Positions 18,550-29,224 of a DNA stretch of 64,000 nt are shown here, one piece after another. Position 1 is the stretch's first letter; every line of letters starts with the position of its first letter. The notes under the pieces are model-generated. The model saw only the letters and a program-made list of their open reading frames with translations. It was not told the DNA's origin and did no database searches. This DNA is from Streptomyces sp. CB02056 (GTDB lineage: Bacteria; Actinomycetota; Actinomycetes; Streptomycetales; Streptomycetaceae), in NCBI RefSeq assembly GCF_001905545.1, contig NZ_LIPD01000002.1, forward strand, positions 682,001 to 746,000, written 5' to 3'. Position numbers and translations under genes: made by a program.

Positions 18550-18596
18550 GGCGGCTGCGGTCCATCCGGGCTCCGGTCGCGGATACTGGAGCGGAT

Positions 18597-19823
18597 ATGG
18601 AATACGTGATCCTTGCCGTAGTCATCGCCGTGGTCGCCATCGGCGCGATCGCCGGCCTCGTCGTTTCCGGCAGACGACGCCAGCAGCTGCCCCCGAAGTC
18701 GCAGGCGCCGGTCATCACGGCGCCGAAGCCCACCCCGCAGGAGCCCCAGGTCGGCGAGGAGGCCGCGCCGCCGACCGAGGCGCCCCGCCGCACCGTCGAG
18801 GAGGTGCAACTCCCGGAGGCCGAGGCGCCCGCCGAGGCCGAGGCCACCGAGGTCGAGGTCGTCGAGGCCGCTGAGGCGGCCCCGGCCATCGAGGTGCCCG
18901 AGCCCACCGCCGGCCGGCTGGTCCGGCTGCGCTCGCGGCTCTCCCGCTCGCAGAACTCGCTCGGCAAGGGCCTGCTCTCGCTGCTCTCCCGCGAGCACCT
19001 GGACGAGGACACCTGGGAGGAGATCGAGGAGACGCTGCTCACCGCGGACGTCGGCGTCGCCCCCACCCAGGAGCTGGTCGAGCGGCTGCGCACCCGGGTG
19101 AAGGTGCTCGGCACCCGCACCCCCGACGAGCTGCGCGCGCTGCTGCGCGAGGAGCTGGTCGAGCTGGTCGGCAAGGACTCCGACCGTGCCGTGCGCTCCA
19201 CCAAGCACGAGGAGGGCCCGGCGGTGGTCCTGGTGGTCGGCGTCAACGGCGTCGGCAAGACCACCACGACCGGCAAGCTGGCCCGCGTCCTGGTCGCCGA
19301 CGGCCGTACGGTGGTGCTCGGCGCCGCCGACACCTTCCGCGCCGCCGCCGCCGACCAGCTCCAGACCTGGGGCGAGCGGGTGGGCGCGCGCACCGTGCGC
19401 GGCCCGGAGGGCGGGGACCCGGCCTCGATCGCCTTCGACGCGGTCAAGGAGGGCATCGCCGAGGGCGCGGACACCGTGCTGATCGACACCGCCGGCCGCC
19501 TGCACACCAAGACCGGCCTGATGGACGAGCTGGGCAAGGTCAAGCGGGTCGTCGAGAAGCACGGCCCGGTGGACGAGGTGCTGCTGGTGCTGGACGCCAC
19601 CACCGGCCAGAACGGCCTGATCCAGGCCCGGGTGTTCGCCGAGGTGGTCGACATCACCGGCATCGTGCTGACCAAGCTGGACGGCACCGCCAAGGGCGGC
19701 ATCGTGGTCGCGGTCCAGCGCGAGCTGGGCGTGCCGGTCAAGCTGATCGGCCTGGGCGAGGGCGCGGACGACCTGGCCCCGTTCGAGCCGGGGGCGTTCG
19801 TGGACGCGCTGATCGGCGACTGA
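18597..19823 (+). CDS. ftsY: Signal recognition particle receptor FtsY
   Basis: The 408-residue SRP receptor GTPase docks Ffh-ribosome complexes at the Sec translocon. Unusually for bacteria in general, but normal for actinobacteria, it starts with a transmembrane helix (about 2-24, EYVILAVVIAVVAIGAIAG), followed by a basic patch and an acidic P/E/A-rich linker (about 45-100). The NG domain has G1 GVNGVGKTTT (about 216), DTAGR (about 297) and TKLDG. The smc-ftsY order is conserved. The partner ffh lies 8 kb downstream in the same window. A strong terminator closes the unit. Confidence 0.96.
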   Translation: MEYVILAVVIAVVAIGAIAGLVVSGRRRQQLPPKSQAPVITAPKPTPQEPQVGEEAAPPTEAPRRTVEEVQLPEAEAPAEAEATEVEVVEAAEAAPAIEVPEPTAGRLVRLRSRLSRSQNSLGKGLLSLLSREHLDEDTWEEIEETLLTADVGVAPTQELVERLRTRVKVLGTRTPDELRALLREELVELVGKDSDRAVRSTKHEEGPAVVLVVGVNGVGKTTTTGKLARVLVADGRTVVLGAADTFRAAAADQLQTWGERVGARTVRGPEGGDPASIAFDAVKEGIAEGADTVLIDTAGRLHTKTGLMDELGKVKRVVEKHGPVDEVLLVLDATTGQNGLIQARVFAEVVDITGIVLTKLDGTAKGGIVVAVQRELGVPVKLIGLGEGADDLAPFEPGAFVDALIGD

Positions 19824-19858
19824 CAGCCTCCGCGAAGCGTTCGATCAGGGAAGCGCAC

Positions 19859-19892
19859 GAAGGGCCCGCCCCCTCCAGGGGGCGGGCCCTTC
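19859..19892. terminator. Bidirectional terminator between ftsY and the convergent gene
   Basis: A perfect 16-bp stem starting GAAGGGCCCGCCCCCT (19859-19874) with a two-base spacer ends at 19892. It is symmetrical enough to stop transcription from both sides. Confidence 0.85.
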
Positions 19893-19912
19893 CGCGTGCC
19901 GGGGCGGGGCGG

Positions 19913-20602
19913 TCAGGAGGCCATCCAGGCCGGCTCGGCGGTGCGCTCGCGGCCGCGGTGGCAGGCGTAGGCGAGGGTGCCGAGCAGCAGCCGGGCCTCC
20001 GGCGGGCAGCCCGCGTTGTCGCGGGTGGGGCGGCGCAGCCAGCGGACCGGGCCGAGGCCGCCGAGGACGGTGGGCGGGGCGGCGACGTGGCCGCCCTCGC
20101 CGTGGCAGACCAGGTCGAGCGCGGCGTCGTCCCAGCCCATCCGGTACAGCAGGTCGGGCAGGCGCCGGGCGGTGCCGGCGGCGACCAGGAACTGGAGCCG
20201 GCCGGTGGGGGGCGCGAGCACCGGGCCCACCTGGGTGCCCATCCGCTCCAGCCGGACCAGGGCCTGGAGGCCGGCCTGCTCGGGGACGTCCAGGACGTCG
20301 AAGGCGCGGCCGGTGGGGAACAGCACCGCGCCCTCGGTGCGGGCGGCGCGGGCCCGGCCGCCGCCCCGCACGGGGTGCAGGCCGGGCGCGGCGCAGCGGG
20401 GGGAGCCGCAGGGACAGCGGGGCGGGGCGGTGGCGCCGGCGACCGGGGTGCCGGTCTCCGGATCGCCGGTGACGACCGCCCAGCCCCAGCGGCCGGTGTA
20501 CTCCGCGGCGGCCTGGGACGCGGTGACCTTGGTGCGGCGGCGCGCGCCCAGCGGTGCCAGCCGCAGGTGCCCCAGTCGAAGTTCGCCGAACAGGTTGTCC
20601 AT
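19913..20602 (-). CDS. Primase-polymerase (PrimPol)-like domain protein
   Basis: The 229-residue protein resembles the N-terminal half of bifunctional DNA primase/polymerase proteins found in plasmids, phages and actinobacterial chromosomes. The WGWAVVTGDPETG segment (about 39-51) and the CPCGSPRCAAPGLHPV segment (about 63-78) match the start of that family, which typically reads from 'G..PV' to 'HPV'. No helicase domain follows, so it is a stand-alone short form, and I cannot confirm intact catalytic acidic residues. The start ATG at 20602 has GGGGGAGG upstream. It lies between ftsY and nsdA, a position where streptomycetes carry a similar gene. Function in vivo is unknown. Confidence 0.65.
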   Translation of the reverse strand: MDNLFGELRLGHLRLAPLGARRRTKVTASQAAAEYTGRWGWAVVTGDPETGTPVAGATAPPRCPCGSPRCAAPGLHPVRGGGRARAARTEGAVLFPTGRAFDVLDVPEQAGLQALVRLERMGTQVGPVLAPPTGRLQFLVAAGTARRLPDLLYRMGWDDAALDLVCHGEGGHVAAPPTVLGGLGPVRWLRRPTRDNAGCPPEARLLLGTLAYACHRGRERTAEPAWMAS

Positions 20603-21216
20603 GCCTCCCCCAACAGGTTCTTGTTGCCGATGGTTACGGGACGGTGACTGTGTGTCGATTGTCAGCCGTGTGGTGCGTAGTGCGGTGGCGGCGCGCAGCG
20701 CGTGGTGTGCGCCTGTTCCGGCGGTGCGCCTCGGGCGCCGCCTTGTGGGGGCGGCGCCGATGCCGGATCGTCGTGTTCGTGGGGCTGTCGCCGTCCCGAG
20801 TGGACGGTGAACTCGCCTGTGGCTGCGGTGGGTTGCGGGTTCCGCCGGGTCCTCCGGGATGGGCCGGGGGACTTGGCGGCCCGCATATGCCGGGCCGTCG
20901 GGACTCCCTAAGTGAAGCGTGTGCCCCCGGGCTTCGGTTCACTCCTGGGGGTGGCGAAAGGTGGCGTTTCGCCAGGGGCGCTCCCACGGGCCCCTCACGG
21001 GGCATTACGTTCAGCGTGCGGATGTCGTCGAGGAGTCTGTCCCGGGCCGTCGGGCAACGGGAGTTGGGAATCTGACGGATCGTCCGCAACGATGGCACAC
21101 CAGTGCGAGGGCGCTGCGGTACGGCGGCGCCGCGGCACCTCAGGCACGGCACGTCTGGCAAGAGCCCGCAACCGTCGGGCGGTCACGATCGGGGGCCCCG
21201 GTAGGGGCCGGGCGGG
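20603..21216. other. 614-base structured region upstream of nsdA
   Basis: No protein-coding gene is supported here. It contains the inverted pair AGTGAA/TTCACT (20911-20916 and 20938-20943), a perfect hairpin GGCGAAA-ggtggcg-TTTCGCC (20953-20973) and a GCCCC/GGGGC hairpin near 20990. A weak promoter candidate is TTGGGA (21064-21069) with AACGAT 18 bases on (21088-21093). The region must carry the nsdA promoter and a long, folded leader or an unrecognised RNA. Confidence 0.4.
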
Positions 21217-22686
21217 ATGGGGACGTTACCCATGGCAGAGAAGCAACCGAATGAGAAGCTGACCACGTGGTTCGCCCGCAGTGGCTGGTCCAAGGGCGAG
21301 TTGGCCCGCCAGGTCAACCGCAAGGCCCGGCAGATCGGCGCCCACCACGTGTCCACCGACACCTCCCGGGTGCGCCGCTGGCTCGACGGCGAGCAGCCCC
21401 GCGAGCCGATCCCCAAGATCATGTCGGAACTCTTCTCCGAGCGGTTCGGCTCGGTGGTCTCCATCGAGGACCTCGGCCTGCGCGCCGCGATCCCGGTCTC
21501 CACCGTGGGCGGCGGCGTCGACCTGCCGTGGAGCGGTCAGCAGACCGTCCAGCTGATCAGCGACTACTCCCGCAGCGACCTCATGCTCAACCGCCGGGGC
21601 TTCCTCGGCACCTCACTCGCGCTGACCGCGGGCGCCGCGCTGATCGAGCCGATGCAGCGCTGGCTCGCCCCCGGCCCGAGCGGCGTCCCCACCCCGATCC
21701 TCACCGCGGCCAACGGCGGCGAGGCCTTCACCGGCCGGCTCTCCGAGCCCGAGCTCGAACTGCTGGAGCAGACCACGGTCGTGTTCCGGCAGTGGGACGC
21801 CCAGAACGGCGGCGGGCTGCGCCGCAAGGCCGTCGTCGGCCAGCTGCACGAGGTCACCGACCTGCTCCAGGAGACGTACAGCGAGGACACCACCAAGCGG
21901 CTGTTCCGGCTCACCGCCGAACTCGCCCACCTGGCCGGGTGGATGTCGTACGACGTCGGGATGCACCCGAGCGCGCAGAAGTACTACGTGCTCGCCCTGC
22001 ACGCGGCCAAGGAGGCCGGCGACCGCCCGTTCGGCGCGCTGATCCTCACCGACATGAGCCGCCAGATGATCCACCTCAACCGGGGCGAGGACGCCCTGGA
22101 ACTCATCCACCTGGCCCAGTACGGCAGCCGCGACGCCGCCACCCCGCGCCAGCAGTCCCTGCTGTACGCGATGGAGGCGCGCGCCTACGCCACCATCGGC
22201 GAGGTCAACCGCTGCGCCCGGGCGATCCGGCTGGCCGAGGACACCTTCACCGACATCCGGGACGGGGACCAGGACCCGGACTGGCTGAAGTTCTTCTCGC
22301 CCGCCGAGCTGAACGCCGAGAACGCCCACTCCTTCCGCGACCTCGCGTACCACTCGGACAACGCCGAGCTGTACGCCTCGCTCTCCGCGCCGGTGATGGA
22401 GACCGCGGTCGACCTGTTCCGCCAGGACGCCGACCACGTGCGCTCGTACGCCTTCAACCTGATCGGCATGGCCAGCGTCCACCTGCTGCAGAAGGAGGCC
22501 GAGCAGGCGGTGGTGATGGCCGAGCAGGCGGTGGACATCGCCACCAAGGTGCGCTCGGAGCGGCTGAACTCCCGGGTCCGCAAGACCACGGAGGCCGCGT
22601 CGGCCCGGTTCAAGGGCGTGGACGCGGTGAGCCGGCTCAAGGAGCGGGTGGTCCAGGACATCCCGGAGTTCGTCTCGGTGGTCTGA
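21217..22686 (+). CDS. nsdA: NsdA, negative regulator of sporulation and antibiotic production
   Basis: The 489-residue protein matches the streptomycete NsdA family, in which S. coelicolor NsdA (SCO5582) represses aerial development and antibiotic production (established knowledge). Residues about 20-66 resemble a helix-turn-helix around WSKGELARQVNRKAR, followed by the invariant STDTSRVRRWLDGE. RRGFLGTSLALTAGAALIEP (about 128-147) is a hydrophobic, Tat-signal-like stretch conserved in the family but internal. Helical TPR-like repeats fill about 190-470. An alternative start at 21232 has GGGGA eight bases upstream; the longer start is closer in length to the family. Transcription is monocistronic, ending at a hairpin. 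Confidence 0.9.
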   Translation: MGTLPMAEKQPNEKLTTWFARSGWSKGELARQVNRKARQIGAHHVSTDTSRVRRWLDGEQPREPIPKIMSELFSERFGSVVSIEDLGLRAAIPVSTVGGGVDLPWSGQQTVQLISDYSRSDLMLNRRGFLGTSLALTAGAALIEPMQRWLAPGPSGVPTPILTAANGGEAFTGRLSEPELELLEQTTVVFRQWDAQNGGGLRRKAVVGQLHEVTDLLQETYSEDTTKRLFRLTAELAHLAGWMSYDVGMHPSAQKYYVLALHAAKEAGDRPFGALILTDMSRQMIHLNRGEDALELIHLAQYGSRDAATPRQQSLLYAMEARAYATIGEVNRCARAIRLAEDTFTDIRDGDQDPDWLKFFSPAELNAENAHSFRDLAYHSDNAELYASLSAPVMETAVDLFRQDADHVRSYAFNLIGMASVHLLQKEAEQAVVMAEQAVDIATKVRSERLNSRVRKTTEAASARFKGVDAVSRLKERVVQDIPEFVSVV

Positions 22687-22721
22687 CCGGGGGCCCGCCA
22701 GGGCCGTCCGAAGGAAAAGCT

Positions 22722-22759
22722 CCACCGACCGTGGCGGCCGCCGCCGTCACGGTCGGTGG
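22722..22759 (+). terminator. nsdA terminator hairpin
   Basis: CCACCGACCGTG (22722-22733) pairs perfectly with CACGGTCGGTGG (22748-22759), 36 bases after the nsdA stop. Confidence 0.8.
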
Positions 22760-22823
22760 CATGTCCGGCAGCCGACGGCCCGGCCCGGCCGGGCCGCGGC
22801 GGCCGCGGTTCACGCAGCCGTAA

Positions 22824-24737
<1,914 letters not shown>

Positions 24738-24812
24738 CCCGGCGGCCGGTCGCCCCGCGCCGGACGGCGGGCCCGTTCACCCGGGAGGGTGCGGGTCCGC
24801 CCGGCGCCGTAT

Positions 24813-24854
24813 CGGCGTTTCCGTTCCGGCGTTTCCGTTCCGGCGTTTCCGTAC
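24813..24854 (+). repeat. 14-bp tandem repeat, three copies, between glnK and glnD
   Basis: CGGCGTTTCCGTTC is repeated at 24813, 24827 and (last two bases changed) 24841. It is T-rich compared with the surrounding sequence and lies upstream of glnD. Confidence 0.85.
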
Positions 24855-24890
24855 TGGCCTTCCCGGACCGGCCGAACGGTCGACCCGCGG

Positions 24891-24922
24891 GCAGGACGGT
24901 TCACCAGCAGGACGGTTCACCC
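24891..24922 (+). repeat. 16-bp direct repeat upstream of glnD
   Basis: GCAGGACGGTTCACC is present twice with 16-bp spacing (24891 and 24907), ending 26 bases before the glnD start. Each copy contains the Shine-Dalgarno-like AGGA. Confidence 0.75.
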
Positions 24923-24947
24923 AGCACGACGGACGGGACCCACGCGC

Positions 24948-27401
24948 ATGACCACCGAGACCAGCCCCTCCGACCCCGTCGACCCCTCCGACCCCGTCGG
25001 CTGTGCCGCCGCCGCCCGGGCCGCGCTGCTCGCCGCCCCCGGCCCGGGCGGCCGCCCCCGCCGCCGGGCGCTCGCCCGGCTCACCGACGACTGGCTGGCC
25101 GGGCTGCTCGCGGCCGCCGGCGCCCCGCCCGGCGTCGCGCTGGTCGCGGTCGGCGGCTACGGGCGGGGCGAGCTGTCCCCGCGCAGCGACCTGGACGTCC
25201 TGCTGCTGCACGACGGTCCGGTCGCCGGGGAGCTGCCCGAGCGGATCTGGTACCCGGTCTGGGACTCGGGCGCCAGGCTCGACCACGCGGTGCGCACCGT
25301 CGCGGAGGCCCGCGCGGTCGCCGCCGCCGACCTCAAGGCCCAGCTCGGCCTGCTGGACGCCCGGCACCTCGCCGGGGACCGGGCGCTCACCGACGCGCTG
25401 CGCGCCGCGGTGCTCACCGACTGGCGCGCGAGCGCCCCCGCGCGCCTGCCCGAGCTGCGCGAGCTGGGCCGCGAGCGGGCCGAACGGCAGGGTGAGCTGT
25501 CCTTCCTGCTGGAGCCCGACCTCAAGGAGGCCCGCGGCGGCCTGCGCGACGTCGTGGCGCTGGACGCGATCGCCGCCAGCTGGCTGGCCGACGCGCCCCG
25601 GGACGGCCTGGACGACGCCGCGCGGTGGCTGGCCGACGTGCGGGACGCCCTGCACCTGGTCACCGGCCGGGCCACCGACCGGCTCGGCCTCCAGGACCAG
25701 GACCAGGTCGCCGAGCGGCTCGGGGTGCTGGACGCCGACACCCTGCTGCGCCGGGTCTACGAGGCCGCCCGCACCGTCGCGTACGCGGGCGACGTCACCT
25801 GGCGGGCGGTGGACCGGGTGCTCGCGGCCCGCGGCGGCCGCGGCCGGCGGGTGCGCCGGCTGGGCATCCCGTTCGCCGGCACCGGACGCGGCTCCGGCGC
25901 GGTGGCCCGGGGCGCGGTCGAGCGGCGGCCGCTCGCCGAGGGCGTGGTCGAGCAGGACGGCGAGGCCGTGCTCGCCCAGGGCGCCCGCCCGGCCGCCGAC
26001 CCGGTGCTGCCGCTGCGCGCCGCGGCCGCCGCCGCGCAGAACGGGCTGACCGTCTCGTACGCCACGGTGCGTCGGCTGGCCGCCGAGTGCCGCCCGCTGC
26101 CGGTGCCCTGGCCGGACGAGGCGCGCGAGCAGCTGGTCACCCTGCTGGGCGCGGGGGAGTCGGCCGTCCCGGTGTGGGAGGCGCTGGAGGCGGAGGGGCT
26201 GGTCCGCCGGCTGATCCCGGACTGGGAGCGGGTGCGCTGCCGTCCGCAGCGCAACGCGGTGCACCGCTGGACGGTGGACCGGCACCTGGTGGAGACGGCG
26301 GTGCGGGCCGCCGCGATGACCCGCCGGGTGGCCCGCCCGGACCTGCTGCTGGTCGCCGCGCTGCTGCACGACATCGGCAAGGGCTGGCCGGGGGACCACA
26401 GCGAGGCCGGCGAGGTGATCGTCCGCGACCTCGGCGCCCGGATGGGCTTCGGCCCCGAGGACACCGAGACCCTGGCGGTGCTGGTCCGCCACCACCTGAT
26501 GCTGGTGGACACCGCGACCCGGCGCGATCCGGACGACCCGGCCACCGTCGAGGCGGTCACCAAGGTGGTCGCCACCCTGCCCGAGCTGGAGCTGCTGCAC
26601 GCGCTCACCGAGGCGGACGCGTTGGCCACCGGCCCGGCCGCGTGGAGCGGCTGGCGGGCCTCGCTGGTGGAGGGCCTGGTGGCCCGGGCGGCCGACCGGC
26701 TGGCCGGGGCGGGCACCCCGCGGGCGGAGAGCGCGCCGACCGCAGAGCAGGAGCGGCTCGCGGTCGAGGCCGCCCGGACCGGGCAGCCGGCGCTGTCGCT
26801 GCGGGCCCGCTCCGAGGGGGCGGAGCCGGGCGCCGAGCCGATGGGCGTCGAGCTGAACCTGGCCGTCCCGGACCGGCCCGGGCTGCTCGGCACCGCCGCC
26901 GGGGTGCTCGCGCTGCACCGGCTGGCCGTCCGCTCGGCCGGGCTGCGCGAGCTGGACCCGGTGGGCGCCGGGCCGGTGCTGCTGCTGTCCTGGCGGGTGG
27001 CGGCCGAGTACGGCGAGCTGCCGGAGGCGGCCCGGCTGCGGGCCGACCTGCGCCGGGCGCTGGACGGCTCGCTGGACGTCACCCGCCGCCTCGCCGAGCG
27101 GGACGCCGCGGCCCCGCGCCGTCGGGGCATCCCCACCCCGCCGCCGCTGGTCGCGGTGGCGCCCGCGGTGGCCTCGGCGACCGCGACCGTGCTGGAGGTC
27201 CGCGCGCACGACGCCCCCGGGCTGCTGCACCGGATCGGCCGGGCGCTGGACGGGACGGGTGTACGGGTGCGCACCGCGCACGTCTCCACGCTGGGCGCGG
27301 AGGCCGTCGACTCGTTCTACCTGACCGACGGGGCGGGCCGTCCGCTGACCGCCCGGCGGGCCGGCGAGGTGGCGGCGGCGGTCCGGGCCGCACTGGGCTG
27401 A
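24948..27401 (+). CDS. glnD: PII nucleotidyltransferase GlnD (adenylyltransferase/adenylyl-removing)
   Basis: The 817-residue bifunctional sensor modifies and demodifies GlnK. Domains in order are a nucleotidyltransferase domain with GGYGRGELSPRSDLD (69-83), where SDLD is the metal site; a helical linker; an HD hydrolase domain with LLHDIGKG (about 473-480); and two C-terminal ACT domains (about 634 and 748 onward) that sense glutamine in family members. In S. coelicolor the enzyme adenylylates GlnK Tyr51. The ATG at 24948 gives a proline/aspartate-rich N-terminus with a poor ribosome-binding site; an in-frame start at 24789 would run through the tandem repeats and is not preferred. The gene is separated from glnK by 210 bases containing two repeat arrays. 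Confidence 0.93.
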   Translation: MTTETSPSDPVDPSDPVGCAAAARAALLAAPGPGGRPRRRALARLTDDWLAGLLAAAGAPPGVALVAVGGYGRGELSPRSDLDVLLLHDGPVAGELPERIWYPVWDSGARLDHAVRTVAEARAVAAADLKAQLGLLDARHLAGDRALTDALRAAVLTDWRASAPARLPELRELGRERAERQGELSFLLEPDLKEARGGLRDVVALDAIAASWLADAPRDGLDDAARWLADVRDALHLVTGRATDRLGLQDQDQVAERLGVLDADTLLRRVYEAARTVAYAGDVTWRAVDRVLAARGGRGRRVRRLGIPFAGTGRGSGAVARGAVERRPLAEGVVEQDGEAVLAQGARPAADPVLPLRAAAAAAQNGLTVSYATVRRLAAECRPLPVPWPDEAREQLVTLLGAGESAVPVWEALEAEGLVRRLIPDWERVRCRPQRNAVHRWTVDRHLVETAVRAAAMTRRVARPDLLLVAALLHDIGKGWPGDHSEAGEVIVRDLGARMGFGPEDTETLAVLVRHHLMLVDTATRRDPDDPATVEAVTKVVATLPELELLHALTEADALATGPAAWSGWRASLVEGLVARAADRLAGAGTPRAESAPTAEQERLAVEAARTGQPALSLRARSEGAEPGAEPMGVELNLAVPDRPGLLGTAAGVLALHRLAVRSAGLRELDPVGAGPVLLLSWRVAAEYGELPEAARLRADLRRALDGSLDVTRRLAERDAAAPRRRGIPTPPPLVAVAPAVASATATVLEVRAHDAPGLLHRIGRALDGTGVRVRTAHVSTLGAEAVDSFYLTDGAGRPLTARRAGEVAAAVRAALG

Positions 27402-27450
27402 CGCGCCCCGGAGGGCTCCGGCGGCGGGGGCCGTCGGGCCTCGGCGGCGA

Positions 27451-27507
27451 GGGTGGAGGAGCTCCCGGAACGGGGGTGGAGGAGCTTCGGGAGCAGGGGT
27501 GGAGACC
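27451..27507 (+). repeat. 23-bp tandem repeat upstream of ffh
   Basis: Two and a half copies begin with GGGTGGAGGAGCT at 27451, 27474 and 27497. Each copy contains a Shine-Dalgarno-like GGAGG but no start codon at proper distance. Confidence 0.75.
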
Positions 27508-27581
27508 GTACCCGGGGCGGCCGGATACCCTGGGGGGCGACGACCGTACCGATTCCGATGCCGCAGAGGACCCGCGACGAC

Positions 27582-29147
27582 GTGTTCGACACCCTTTCCG
27601 ATCGCCTCGCAGCGACGTTCAAGAACCTCCGGGGCAAGGGCCGCCTGAGCGAGGCGGACATCGACGCCACCGCCCGCGAGATCCGCATCGCGCTGCTGGA
27701 GGCGGACGTCGCGCTGCCGGTCGTCCGGGCCTTCATCAAGCAGGTCAAGGAGCGGGCGCTCGGCGTCGAGGTCTCCGGTGCGCTGAACCCGGCGCAGCAG
27801 ATCATCAAGATCGTCAACGAGGAGCTCATCTCCATCCTCGGTGGCGAGACCCGACGGGTGCGGTTCGCCAAGAGCGGCCCGACGGTGATCATGCTGGCCG
27901 GTCTCCAGGGTGCCGGTAAGACCACCCTGGCGGGCAAGCTCGGCCACTGGCTGAAGAAGCAGAAGCACACCCCGCTGCTGGTCGCCTGCGACCTCCAGCG
28001 CCCCAACGCGGTCAACCAGCTCCAGGTGGTCGCCGAGCGCGCCGGCGTGGCCTTCTACGGCCCGCAGCCCGGCAACGGCGTCGGCGACCCGGTGCAGGTG
28101 GCCAAGGACTCGATCGAGTACGCCAAGCAGAAGCAGTACGACGTCGTCGTCGTCGACACCGCAGGCCGCCTGGGCATCGACGCCGAGCTGATGCAGCAGG
28201 CCGCCGACATCCGCGCCGCGGTGAACCCGGACGAGGTCCTGTTCGTCGTCGACGCGATGATCGGCCAGGACGCGGTCACCACCGCGCAGGCCTTCCTCGA
28301 CGGCGTCGACTTCACCGGCGTGGTGCTCTCCAAGCTCGACGGCGACGCCCGCGGCGGTGCCGCCCTGTCGGTCGCGCACGTCACCGGCCGGCAGATCATG
28401 TTCGCCTCCAACGGCGAGAAGGTCGACGACTTCGACGCCTTCCACCCGGACCGGATGGCCTCGCGCATCCTCGGCATGGGTGACGTCCTCTCGCTGATCG
28501 AGAAGGCCGAGCAGACCTTCTCGCAGGAGGAGGCGGAGAAGATCGCCGCCAAGCTGCGCGGCGGTCCGAAGCAGTTCACCCTGGACGACTTCCTGTCCCA
28601 GCTGGAGCAGGTCCAGAAGATGGGCTCGATCTCCAAGCTGCTCGGCATGCTGCCCGGCATGGGCCAGATCCGGGACCAGATCAACAACATCGACGACAAG
28701 GACGTCAACCGGGTCGGCGCGATCATCAAGTCGATGACCCCGACCGAGCGGGCCGAGCCGGAGCTGATCAACGGCTCCCGCCGGGCCCGCATCGCCAAGG
28801 GCTCCGGTGTCCAGGTCGGCGAGGTGAAGAACCTGGTCGAGCGGTTCTTCGAGGCCCGCAAGATGATGTCCGCGATGGCCTCCGGCAAGGGCATGCCCGG
28901 CATGCCGGGGATCCCGGGCATGGGCGGCGGCGCCAAGAAGTCCGGCAAGAAGGCCCCGCAGGCCAAGGGCAAGCGCAAGAGCGGCAACCCGCTGAAGCGC
29001 GCCCAGGAGGAGGCCGCGGCCGCCGAGCGCCGCGCGCTCGGCCCGGGCGCCGGCCAGGGCCCGGCGGACGGCGGCGCGTTCGGCCTCGGCGCGGGCAAGG
29101 GCCCGGCCGACTTCGAGCTGCCCAAGGAGTTCAAGGACCTGCTGTAG
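27582..29147 (+). CDS. ffh: Signal recognition particle protein Ffh
   Basis: The 521-residue SRP GTPase binds signal sequences and 4.5S RNA and pairs with FtsY. The NG domain has Walker A GLQGAGKTT (about 107), DTAGR and SKLDGDARGG. The methionine-rich M domain follows (about 305-445), including MLPGMG and the SRP-RNA-binding SRRARIAKGSG. A long G/K/A-rich tail (about 446-521) is typical of actinobacteria. The GTG start at 27582 gives the conserved VFDTLSDRL N-terminus, with AGAGGA 11 bases upstream; an ATG 24 bases earlier (27558, MPQRTRDD) is possible but does not match the family start. Confidence 0.95.
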   Translation: MFDTLSDRLAATFKNLRGKGRLSEADIDATAREIRIALLEADVALPVVRAFIKQVKERALGVEVSGALNPAQQIIKIVNEELISILGGETRRVRFAKSGPTVIMLAGLQGAGKTTLAGKLGHWLKKQKHTPLLVACDLQRPNAVNQLQVVAERAGVAFYGPQPGNGVGDPVQVAKDSIEYAKQKQYDVVVVDTAGRLGIDAELMQQAADIRAAVNPDEVLFVVDAMIGQDAVTTAQAFLDGVDFTGVVLSKLDGDARGGAALSVAHVTGRQIMFASNGEKVDDFDAFHPDRMASRILGMGDVLSLIEKAEQTFSQEEAEKIAAKLRGGPKQFTLDDFLSQLEQVQKMGSISKLLGMLPGMGQIRDQINNIDDKDVNRVGAIIKSMTPTERAEPELINGSRRARIAKGSGVQVGEVKNLVERFFEARKMMSAMASGKGMPGMPGIPGMGGGAKKSGKKAPQAKGKRKSGNPLKRAQEEAAAAERRALGPGAGQGPADGGAFGLGAGKGPADFELPKEFKDLL

Positions 29148-29224
29148 TCCTCCGACCGGCTCCCGTCGGCCCGTCGTCCGGTGTTTCCGGGCGGCGGGCC
29201 GATCGCGTGTCCGATGATGGGGGC

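Noticed and set aside
24813-24854. GTTTC repeats as minus-strand GlnR half-sites
   Set aside because: The copies are 14 bp apart, not on the 11/22-bp GlnR phase, and no paired GTnAC half-sites occur.
24777-28445. A 1222-codon minus-strand frame across glnD and ffh
   Set aside because: It crosses two confidently identified plus-strand genes and an intergenic region, and has no recognisable domain.
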